Assembly: GCA_903940375.1 (NCBI GenBank)
Contig: CAJAKT010000048.1
Location: forward strand, 1 to 5,347
Length of the DNA stretch: 5,347 nucleotides
DNA from: an uncultured bacterium
GTDB taxonomy: Bacteria > Actinomycetota > Actinomycetes > S36-B12
Reading direction: 5' to 3'
The notes under the pieces are model-generated. The model was not told where the DNA came from. It saw only the letters and a program-made list of their open reading frames with translations, and made no database searches. The first letter of the stretch is position 1. Each line of letters opens with the position of its first letter. The translations under genes and the position numbers were made by a program. Positions 1 to 5,347 of this stretch are shown one piece after another.

Positions 1-1445
1 CGTCGCTGGCGGTTGACGCCTCGAGACCCGGCCTCCCGTGCCTGCTGGACGACCGCGAGCACGAGATCCCGAACGGCGTCAGTCGCGAAGACGAATTCGG
101 CTGTGTCGACGTCGAGCTCCGCGATCCACTGGGTGACCAGGACGTCGCCCGCATCGGTGCCCACCGGCTCGCGGAAGGCGGGGATCAGCGACGCGTACCC
201 GAGGCCGAGCTCGACCAGGCCAGCGCCCACGGTCGCGAGGGCAGGCTGGTTGGCCGGGAGCCGGACCTGCACGTACTCGGCGCCCGAGCGCTGCATCTGG
301 TGCAGCGCCGTGGTGATCTCGTCGACGAGGTCAAGGCCGACATGCTCCACATCGACGAGGCCGAAGCGGTTGTCGGAGTTGAAGGTGGTTGCCATGACCG
401 CGTGCTCGGGACAGTCCGGATCCCGCCGGGCATGCTCAAGGTCTCGCGGCCAGTCACTCGCCGCGAGCACCAGGCGGGCCATCGGCTCGTACGGGCCGGG
501 AATCCACATGGTCGCGGGCGCGAGCGGACGAAGCGCCGAGTAGGCCACTGAGAGCGAGCCACGCGATGTCTGCACCCCGTCGGTGATGCCGACCTGCTGG
601 ATCGGGTGGGTCATGTTGAGGTACGCGCCGATAATCGTCGCGCCCTCCTGGAGGGCGATCTGCTGCGTTGCGGGATGCGTGAGGACGGGCTCACGCAGAC
701 GGCCCAGCACCTCCATCTCCGTCAGGCGAGCCAGCAGCCGGTCACCCAGGGCGCCGGCGAGGCCGCGACGGCGGAAGCGCGGATCGGTGACCGTGCCACC
801 CGTCTCGACGGCCGTCGGCGACAGGAAGATCGCGCCCCAGTGCGACGCCACCTCGCCGGATGCCGTGACGGCGACCTCGCCGATGCGGTCACCGGACTCG
901 AGTGCAGCCGCGATCCGCTCCGGGTAGTACAGGCTCGGATTCGGGTAGGACCAGCCGTAGCAGCGGTACACCGCACGCGTCAGAGCCGGTGCATCCTCTG
1001 CGCGCAGTTCACGGAAGGTCACCTCCTCCGGACTCGGAGCGGCATCCTCCGGGACGACCTCGAGGGTCTCCGTGTTGAGCATCCGATTGTGCGACGGCAG
1101 CGCGAATCGCACCTCGCTGACATTGCCCGTGCCGTCGGTGCGCGCCTCGGCCGCCGTGGCTACACCAGCATCGAGCAGGGCCAGCACGCCATCCGGCGGA
1201 CCCGTGACCGGCTCCCCGAAGTCGCGCAGGGTTGCCACGAACTCCGTGCCGCGAACGGTGCCGGAGAGGTGCAGGGTGTCGTCCTCCTCGCCACCGCTGA
1301 GGCGGCGGCGGGCGTCGGCCGCGAGCTGGCGGACGACCAGTCCAACGCCCTCACCGTCGCCGCCGGACATCGTCATCGCGGTACGGGCACCGGCCGCCAG
1401 CACGGCGGTTCCGGAATCGTCAGCACGGGCGGTCAGGGAGAACAC
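1..1445 (-). CDS. GNAT acetyltransferase with degenerate HATPase/anti-sigma-like N-terminus (3' end outside window)
   Basis: An open minus-strand frame of 481 codons runs from GTG at 1445 off the left edge. An in-frame TAG lies at 1457-1455, so the start must be downstream of it. GTG 1445 has AGGG seven bases upstream. Residues about 1-118 resemble the RsbW/SpoIIAB-type ATPase fold: LVVRQLAADARRR (37-49) aligns with the usual N-box, RDFGEP (74-79) with the D-x-G box, and VRFALP (112-117) with the last strand. Residues about 143-300 are a GNAT domain; RRRGLA at 225-230 fits the acetyl-CoA loop R/Q-x-x-G-x-G/A. Residues about 300-445 look like a second, degenerate GNAT-like lobe. The family transfers acetyl groups from acetyl-CoA to amines; the substrate cannot be read here. 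The protein is probably cytosolic, with no signal peptide or membrane segment. The GNAT call is firm; the N-terminal domain is inferred from pattern only. Confidence 0.85.
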   Translation of the reverse strand, partial: MFSLTARADDSGTAVLAAGARTAMTMSGGDGEGVGLVVRQLAADARRRLSGGEEDDTLHLSGTVRGTEFVATLRDFGEPVTGPPDGVLALLDAGVATAAEARTDGTGNVSEVRFALPSHNRMLNTETLEVVPEDAAPSPEEVTFRELRAEDAPALTRAVYRCYGWSYPNPSLYYPERIAAALESGDRIGEVAVTASGEVASHWGAIFLSPTAVETGGTVTDPRFRRRGLAGALGDRLLARLTEMEVLGRLREPVLTHPATQQIALQEGATIIGAYLNMTHPIQQVGITDGVQTSRGSLSVAYSALRPLAPATMWIPGPYEPMARLVLAASDWPRDLEHARRDPDCPEHAVMATTFNSDNRFGLVDVEHVGLDLVDEITTALHQMQRSGAEYVQVRLPANQPALATVGAGLVELGLGYASLIPAFREPVGTDAGDVLVTQWIAELDVDTAEFVFATDAVRDLVLAVVQQAREAGSRGVNRQR

Positions 1446-1554
1446 GCAAGAACCCTAGTCATCCGTTTGGGCTGGCGGATCCCCTCCCATGAGTGCAGAC
1501 ATACGCCGATTTGTGACGTATCGTCGCTTCAACACCGATTCAGGGACGGTAGAC
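1446..1554. promoter_or_regulatory. Divergent intergenic spacer between GNAT gene and META gene
   Basis: This 109-bp spacer lies between two divergent start codons and should hold both promoters. On the plus strand CAGACA (1496-1501), a 17-bp gap and TATCGT (1519-1524) make a plausible -35/-10 pair for the META gene. This would give a leader of about 25 nt. The short palindrome GACG-TAT-CGTC (1515-1525) overlaps the -10 and could be an operator, but its arms are only 4 bp. I found no convincing promoter for the minus-strand gene. Confidence 0.35.
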
Positions 1555-1959
1555 ATGACACGAGCACGTACGGGCCTGCTGGCCTCCACCATCATCACCG
1601 GCATCCTGCTGGCCACCGCAGCCCCCGCGATGGCCGGCGACACCGGCGCGGCACTGCGCAGCCCGGTTGGTGACTGGCGCACCAAGACGAATGGCATCGC
1701 GCAGACCGTCACCTTCACGAAGGACGGACTCGTCTACGGCGACTCCGGCTGCAACCGGTTCACCGGTGGTTACACCATCGACGGCGACCGGATCGAGATC
1801 GGCCCGCTGGCCTCGACGATGATGATGTGCCCGCAGCCGCAGATGGACGCCGAGCAGTCCTTCCTGTTCAAGATGCAGGCCGCCAAGAGCTTCATCGCCA
1901 CGAAGAAGGTCCTCAAGATCTTCACGATCAAGGATGTCGTGCGGTTCGTGGCAAACTGA
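1555..1959 (+). CDS. Secreted META/HslJ-domain protein
   Basis: 134-residue exported protein. Residues 1-27 form a Sec signal peptide: basic MTRAR, a hydrophobic core at about 7-22, and AMA before the likely cleavage after A27. There is no lipobox cysteine, so it should be released rather than lipid-anchored. The mature part is one META domain, named for its family members (E. coli HslJ among them): W41, the SGCNRFTGGY stretch (64-73), and ASTMMMC (86-92) followed by E100 and F103. C66 and C92 are the only cysteines and may pair outside the cell. The family is linked to stress and novobiocin tolerance in E. coli, but its molecular role is unclear. The frame opens at ATG 1489, but ATG 1555 is preferred: it begins the signal peptide and has AGGGA (1542-1546) eight bases upstream. 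It is probably co-transcribed with the amidotransferase 4 nt downstream. Confidence 0.85.
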   Translation: MTRARTGLLASTIITGILLATAAPAMAGDTGAALRSPVGDWRTKTNGIAQTVTFTKDGLVYGDSGCNRFTGGYTIDGDRIEIGPLASTMMMCPQPQMDAEQSFLFKMQAAKSFIATKKVLKIFTIKDVVRFVAN

Positions 1960-1963
1960 CGGG

Positions 1964-2623
1964 GTGCCACGTGCGGTCGTCCTGTCTCACGACTGGATAG
2001 CCCACGAACTCGGACACCTCGAGCCCTGGCTGATCGACAGCGGCTTCTCGATCGTGCGCGTCTATCGCGAGGAGCAACCGTCGATACCCGACGGTGACCT
2101 GCTCATCGTGATGGGCTCGCCACATTCGGTCGTCCCCGGATTCCGCGGTGCCAGCGCTGACGCCGAGATCGAGGCCGTGCGCGCGTGGGTCGCCCAGGAC
2201 CGGCCGTACCTCGGTCTGTGCTTCGGAGCGCAGGTGCTTGCGACGGCGCTCGGTGGCAGTGTGCGCAGGATGCCGCAGGAGTTCCTCGGCTACGTGCCCG
2301 TCGAAGCCGATACCCCGCACACCGCGCTGGGCGACGGCCAATGGACGGTGTGGCACAACGACGGCATCACCGCACCGCCCACGTCCGAGTTGATGGGCTC
2401 GCTGGACCACGCCGATCTTGCCTTCCGCGTGGGGCGCGCTTGGGGTCTGCAGCCGCATATTGAGGTGACGCCCGAGACCCTCGAGCGCATGGCAGTCGCC
2501 CTCGGGTCGACCCCTGAGCAGTACCAGCCGATTGTCGACAAGTTGCACGGCGATGCTGTCGATAATGCTTCGCGTGCACGAGTTCTGCTCGGCACATTCC
2601 TCGAGCAGACGTCAATGGCCTAG
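1964..2623 (+). CDS. Class I glutamine amidotransferase (GATase1 fold)
   Basis: 219-residue stand-alone GATase1-type protein, like the family that includes GMP-synthase-like amidotransferases. The nucleophile elbow is GLCFGAQ (84-90) with C86. The distal pair sits in QPHIEV (163-168), H165 and E167. WHND (130-133) is the conserved segment before it, and MGSP (50-53) the expected strand-turn near the oxyanion site. The triad is complete, so it should be an active hydrolase or amidotransferase; the acceptor substrate is unknown. GTG 1964 is chosen because homologous proteins start close to the RAVVL strand and because it lies 4 nt after the META stop, which favours re-initiation. ATG 1934 would add ten residues and overlap the META gene by 26 nt. 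Neither start has a well-spaced Shine-Dalgarno sequence. The stop overlaps that of the convergent heliorhodopsin gene. Confidence 0.85.
   Translation: MPRAVVLSHDWIAHELGHLEPWLIDSGFSIVRVYREEQPSIPDGDLLIVMGSPHSVVPGFRGASADAEIEAVRAWVAQDRPYLGLCFGAQVLATALGGSVRRMPQEFLGYVPVEADTPHTALGDGQWTVWHNDGITAPPTSELMGSLDHADLAFRVGRAWGLQPHIEVTPETLERMAVALGSTPEQYQPIVDKLHGDAVDNASRARVLLGTFLEQTSMA
2620..2623. other. Shared convergent stop codons (CTAG)
   Basis: The palindrome CTAG supplies both stops. TAG on the plus strand (2621-2623) ends the amidotransferase, and TAG on the minus strand (2622-2620) ends the heliorhodopsin. There is no room for an intergenic terminator, so each transcript must extend into the other gene as antisense RNA unless it ends within coding sequence. 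Confidence 0.9.
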
Positions 2624-3414
2624 GACGGAGCCAGCGTCCCAGCGAAGATCTGCCAGGCCAGCAGCGACTTCGCCACCAGGCTCAGCACGATGTACGTGCG
2701 CTCACCATTCAGGTAGTTGGCCCACCGACCAACGCGCTTGTACTGCAGCCACTGCACGATCGCGAAGATGTTGAAGAAGATGAACAGCGAGATGATGATT
2801 CCGTATACGAATGCTGGCGGTTCAGCCGCCGACTTCGCCCCCGGTGCAATCACGTAGAGCAACACGACCAGCCACGGAACGATGCCAGCGATGCAGCCGA
2901 AGATGAATGGCAGCCACCCGCCGTCACCCGGTGTCTCGTACTTCTCCTGCAGCCACCCGAACAGGATCATCGACGCGTTGACCCCGAAGATCGCGATCAG
3001 GGCAGCGGCATCGCTGATGCCGACGATCTGCGCGATGAGCACGATCATGACCGACGAACTGACGGAGTACTCGACCCACCGGAAGTAGTTGTGCTGCGCA
3101 ACGAGGCCGGCCGCGTAGCGGCGGTAGAACAGGGGGCTCGCCACGAGGAAGTGGAACAGGGCAGAGAGGGCGAAGAAGATCGCCACACCGACGGCGACGC
3201 GTGACTCGAAGAGCACAACCGGAGCAGCTGCCGGGGTCCCGGGCGGCCCTTCCATGTAGGCCGCCGTCACCGGCAGTGCGAAGTCATTGGCCAGCACCAG
3301 GATGAGAATGAGCTGAACCAGATGAGCGAAGCCGGCGATGACATTGAGTCGCCTAAGCCGGCCCAACTGCTTGGCCTGGTCGCTGGTCGGTTCGGGTGCC
3401 GTGATCGTCGTCAT
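2620..3414 (-). CDS. Heliorhodopsin
   Basis: 264-residue, seven-helix retinal protein of the heliorhodopsin family, usual in length. Helices lie at about 23-43, 70-97, 112-132, 136-157, 167-190, 201-225 and 239-261. Hallmarks are DFALPVT (44-50), RWVEYSVSSSVMIVLIA (112-128), NASMILFG (146-153), PFIFG and AGIVPW (169-181), and SLVAKSLLAWQ (245-255). K249 is the Schiff-base lysine and E115 its counterion; S245, H31 and H88 match the other active-site residues. All sit eight positions later than in the founding protein 48C12 (K241, E107, S237, H23, H80, from memory). Basic residues cluster in the N-terminus and the second, fourth and sixth loops, which fits the family's inverted topology with N-terminus inside. 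Heliorhodopsins are light-activated with slow photocycles and no clear ion pumping, and are thought to be sensory or regulatory. ATG 3414 lacks a good Shine-Dalgarno sequence, so translation may be coupled to a short upstream ORF. The gene is divergent from the MASE1/PAS/GGDEF gene. Confidence 0.97.
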   Translation of the reverse strand: MTTITAPEPTSDQAKQLGRLRRLNVIAGFAHLVQLILILVLANDFALPVTAAYMEGPPGTPAAAPVVLFESRVAVGVAIFFALSALFHFLVASPLFYRRYAAGLVAQHNYFRWVEYSVSSSVMIVLIAQIVGISDAAALIAIFGVNASMILFGWLQEKYETPGDGGWLPFIFGCIAGIVPWLVVLLYVIAPGAKSAAEPPAFVYGIIISLFIFFNIFAIVQWLQYKRVGRWANYLNGERTYIVLSLVAKSLLAWQIFAGTLAPS

Positions 3415-3424
3415 CCATTGATCG

Positions 3425-3577
3425 TCACACGGGTGGCGTCTGACCGCGAATCGGCGGCCCGCTCAGCACCATACGGAACGCGGTATCGACCAACTCGGTG
3501 GCGTGGGCAAGACCACCACGGCTCTCCTGCGCTGCCTGCGTGTAGGTGAAGATCGGGGCGAACTGGTGCAAGCCCAC
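3425..3577 (-). CDS. Possible small leader ORF upstream of heliorhodopsin
   Basis: A 50-codon minus-strand ORF starts at GTG 3577, with GAGG eight bases upstream, and ends with TGA 10 nt before the heliorhodopsin ATG. Codon third positions are about 80% G or C, in line with the neighbouring genes. The peptide begins MGLHQFAPIFTY and ends GPPIRGQTPPV; residues about 24-40 could form a helix (HATELVDTAFRMVL). I do not recognise it. The frame is open four to five codons further up, to a TGA at 3595-3593. It could be a true small protein, a leader peptide for translational coupling, or the worn C-terminus of an old regulator gene; the helix-plus-proline tail is loosely TetR-like. The opposite strand is equally open and codon bias alone does not separate them, so this is tentative. 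Confidence 0.3.
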   Translation of the reverse strand: MGLHQFAPIFTYTQAAQESRGGLAHATELVDTAFRMVLSGPPIRGQTPPV

Positions 3578-3640
3578 CCGAACTACCTCGTGTCACATGC
3601 CGCGGAGTTGCGCGCGGTCCTCGAGCACTGAAAGAGTCAG

Positions 3641-3661
3641 ATGCGCTTTTTGGCATGCGCT
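3641..3661 (+). repeat. Direct repeat of ATGCGCT
   Basis: The heptamer ATGCGCT occurs at 3641-3647 and again at 3655-3661, a 14-base period, with the T-rich block between them. It overlaps the putative -35 of the downstream gene and may be a regulator binding site. Two short copies can also arise by chance. Confidence 0.5.
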
Positions 3662-3677
3662 ACCGACCGCGTAGTCT
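3650..3677 (+). promoter_or_regulatory. Putative promoter of the MASE1/PAS/GGDEF gene
   Basis: TTGGCA (3650-3655, one mismatch to TTGACA), a 16-base gap, and TAGTCT (3672-3677, TAnnnT as is common in actinobacteria) point toward the plus-strand gene starting at 3735. They would give a leader of about 50 nt. Judged by eye from consensus only. Confidence 0.3.
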
Positions 3678-3723
3678 TACCCGCGGCGCACCCGGTCACG
3701 AATGCGCCCTCAAGAGGCATAAC

Positions 3724-3729
3724 AGGGGG
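3724..3729 (+). promoter_or_regulatory. Ribosome binding site deciding the GTG 3735 start
   Basis: AGGGGG lies five bases before GTG 3735. The competing in-frame GTG at 3729 overlaps this element and has only AGAGG (3713-3717), eleven bases away. An in-frame TAA at 3720-3722 excludes any start further upstream. Confidence 0.6.
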
Positions 3730-3734
3730 TGGCC

Positions 3735-5347
3735 GTGTCTGGGCCCACCGGCGCTTTCCCGCAGATCGCCAGGGACATCCTCGGTGCGTTCATCCTGCTG
3801 GGTGCATTCATCGTCTCGCACCTCCTGACCCCCGAACTTCCGGGCCACGTCTTCGGCCTGTGGCCGATCGGCGGCGTCATGATCGGGGTACTCCTCTGCG
3901 TACCGCCCCGACGCTGGTGGCCGTTCCTCGCCGTCACGACAGTGGCGGAGATCGCCTGGTTCGCTCAATCCTGGGGAACGGATACGGCGATTGCCGTACG
4001 CACGGGCACGGACCTCCTGGTCATTACGGGCACGGCCTACCTTCTCTCGCGAACCCGCTCTGCCCGCCTGCGCGGGCCGTCCTCCGTCTGGGCCTTGAGC
4101 GGCGTCGGCCTCGTGACTGCAATGGTCCGACTCTTGAGCTACCAGGCCGCCGTCGTACTCGACCCCGGCGTCGACCAGCAAGGCATCTACTTCCGCGGTG
4201 TGGTGCTCCTCGGCACGATGCTCTCGATTCTCGTCATCACACCCGTCACCCTCACCCTGCTCACCACGCCGTGGTCGTCCTGGCCAAAGGGTCGCGACGT
4301 GCAGCGCATGGTCTTGCCTGTTGCGGCAGTCGTCCTCGCCATCGTCGTTGCCGGGTCCCCACTTCTCGCTGACTTCGAGGCGCGCGAGTTCCTCATCGTC
4401 CCCGCGATGGGCTACGCCGCGCTGACCCTGCGTCGCCGTGAGATCACCGTCCTCCTCACTGTCGTGACCGCGTTCCTGGTCGGCTCGACCCTGCGCAACA
4501 TGGGCATGTACTCCTCCACTGACCCCACCGACTTCGCCCAGTTGCAGGCGGTCACACAGGCACAGACGCTCTCACTCGTCACCGCACTCGTCACGTGGCT
4601 GATCTTCACGCTGCGAGCCAAGCTGTCATCGTCGAACGTCGAACTGCGCGCGATCGTCGATCAGGGCAGCACCATGATCGAGTCGCAGCGACCACTCGAC
4701 ACTCAGGCACACCCGAACCAGGCCGTCCTCGACTTCTTCGAGATCCCAGCCGAAGACTTCACGAAGTACCACTTCACGGAACTCACGCACCCCGACGATC
4801 TGGCTGTGGAATTGCCGCTCGTCGAGGCTTGGGAGTCGGGCGAGGTCGACACCATCGATTGGATCAAGCGCTACCGGATCCCAAATGGGAAGGTGAAGTG
4901 GGCGCGCCTCACCATGGCTCGCGCCTACGACGACGTGAACGAGGAGGAGGTGTGGGTCAGTCAGGCGACTGAGGTCACAGCGGAGGAGGAGGGCAAACTC
5001 CAGCTCGAGCGTGATGCGAACTTCGACAAGATCACCGGCCTGCCGAGCCGAGTCGCGATCACGCGTGCACTCGATCGCATGCTCACCGAGGCACCTATCG
5101 GGCAACGTGTGGTGGTCTCGCTCGTCGACGTCGGCGACTTCCTCGTCATCAACCGAGCGCTCGGCTACGAGGCGACCGACGAGAGCATCGCGGTGCTGGC
5201 ACGACGCCTCACGGGAACGGTGCCACCCGGTTCCGCCGTAGGCCGCTTCGATGGCTCACTTCTTCTCGTGGTGACACCCGATGCCGATGATCAGTCGGCT
5301 GCCCTCGAGCGCCAGTGCCGGGACATCCTTGCGGGCATCGGCACCGA
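3735..5347 (+). CDS. MASE1-like membrane sensor with PAS and degenerate GGDEF domain (3' end outside window)
   Basis: The open frame holds 537 codons and runs off the right edge. Residues about 10-295 are a MASE1-like sensor of eight to ten hydrophobic helices, with the typical LWPIGGV (42-48) and PPRRWWPF (57-64) early on. Residues about 303-415 are a PAS fold: HPDD (352-355), KRYRIPNGKVKW (378-389) and a TEVTAEEE end (412-419). A GGDEF-type domain begins at about 428, with FDKITGLPSR (430-439), D465 and N473. The signature that should read R-x-G-G-D-E-F is RFDGSLL (504-510), the K and D of the usual FKxIND motif are L470 and R474, and no RxxD inhibitory site precedes it. Cyclase activity is therefore unlikely; the domain may bind GTP or regulate a downstream EAL phosphodiesterase domain, which would lie outside the window. 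It acts at the inner membrane surface in c-di-GMP-type signalling. The ligand of the sensor and PAS parts is unknown. Confidence 0.9.
   Translation, partial: MSGPTGAFPQIARDILGAFILLGAFIVSHLLTPELPGHVFGLWPIGGVMIGVLLCVPPRRWWPFLAVTTVAEIAWFAQSWGTDTAIAVRTGTDLLVITGTAYLLSRTRSARLRGPSSVWALSGVGLVTAMVRLLSYQAAVVLDPGVDQQGIYFRGVVLLGTMLSILVITPVTLTLLTTPWSSWPKGRDVQRMVLPVAAVVLAIVVAGSPLLADFEAREFLIVPAMGYAALTLRRREITVLLTVVTAFLVGSTLRNMGMYSSTDPTDFAQLQAVTQAQTLSLVTALVTWLIFTLRAKLSSSNVELRAIVDQGSTMIESQRPLDTQAHPNQAVLDFFEIPAEDFTKYHFTELTHPDDLAVELPLVEAWESGEVDTIDWIKRYRIPNGKVKWARLTMARAYDDVNEEEVWVSQATEVTAEEEGKLQLERDANFDKITGLPSRVAITRALDRMLTEAPIGQRVVVSLVDVGDFLVINRALGYEATDESIAVLARRLTGTVPPGSAVGRFDGSLLLVVTPDADDQSAALERQCRDILAGIGT

Larger units (their letters stand above)
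3415..3734. other. Divergent region between heliorhodopsin and MASE1/PAS/GGDEF genes
   Basis: About 320 bases without a secure gene. It must contain the promoters of two divergent genes. The part nearest the heliorhodopsin (3425-3592) is open on the minus strand and may hold a small leader ORF. The same stretch is also open on the plus strand (3422-3631) with no good start. The right half contains a repeated heptamer (3641-3661), a promoter-like pair (3650-3677) and the ribosome-binding site of the next gene. I see no RNA gene, mobile-element end or strong hairpin in it. Confidence 0.7.

Noticed and set aside
606..1673. Long plus-strand open frame of 355 codons
   Set aside because: It lies antisense to the GNAT gene, its translation is arginine-rich with no recognisable domain, and it overruns the divergent promoter region and the META gene.
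1928..2548. Minus-strand open frame of 206 codons
   Set aside because: It is a shadow of the amidotransferase, whose catalytic triad is plain on the plus strand.
3455..3520. Minus-strand TTGCCC-17-GATACC as a heliorhodopsin promoter
   Set aside because: The -10 match is poor and it would fall inside the possible leader ORF; no better candidate was found, so the promoter is left unassigned.
3593..3595. In-frame TGA on the minus strand as a possible recoded codon
   Set aside because: Residues above it show no recognisable domain, and no selenocysteine-type hairpin is evident; an ordinary stop is simpler.
3422..3631. Plus-strand fragment with a Walker-A-like GGVGKTTT stretch
   Set aside because: It has no ATG, only a poorly placed GTG at 3503, lacks any other ATPase motif, and competes with a minus-strand ORF having a better start. 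The P-loop likeness is probably chance.
3628..3651. Hairpin CTGA-AAGAG-TCAG followed by a T run as a terminator
   Set aside because: The stem is only 4 bp and is separated from the T run by six bases, too weak for an intrinsic terminator.
3641..4372. Plus-strand open frame of 243 codons starting at ATG 3641
   Set aside because: It is out of frame with the MASE1/PAS protein and gives a His/Arg/Pro-rich product; the membrane helices and later domains all lie in the other frame.

Overview
High-GC window whose genes use strongly GC-rich third codon positions and, in three or four cases, GTG starts. With a heliorhodopsin (a family largely confined to monoderm prokaryotes and archaea) this points to an actinobacterium, perhaps from a sunlit aquatic habitat. 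That assignment is inference; there is no rRNA or other marker gene here.

Layout. Positions 1-1445 (minus) hold most of a large protein that runs off the left edge. It has a degenerate anti-sigma-factor/HATPase-like N-terminus, a central GNAT acetyltransferase domain with an acetyl-CoA loop, and a GNAT-like tail. A 109-bp divergent spacer separates it from a plus-strand pair: a secreted META/HslJ-type protein (1555-1959) and, 4 nt later, a class I glutamine amidotransferase (1964-2623). This pair converges on a heliorhodopsin gene (minus, 2620-3414), and the two stop codons share the palindrome CTAG. Upstream of the heliorhodopsin, 3415-3734 is mostly regulatory. It contains a possible 50-codon minus-strand leader ORF ending 10 nt before the heliorhodopsin ATG, and a putative promoter for the last gene. 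From 3735 to the right edge (plus, partial) lies a membrane signalling protein: MASE1-like sensor, PAS domain, and a GGDEF-type domain whose signature is replaced by Asp-Gly-Ser-Leu-Leu.

Together. The centre of interest is the heliorhodopsin, with every key residue in place. Its neighbours are a divergently transcribed c-di-GMP-type sensor with an apparently dead cyclase domain and a convergent amidotransferase of the glutamine-using fold. A photosensory link among the three is a testable hypothesis, not something the sequence proves. No carotenoid or retinal biosynthesis gene, tRNA, rRNA, CRISPR array, transposase or clear terminator was seen.
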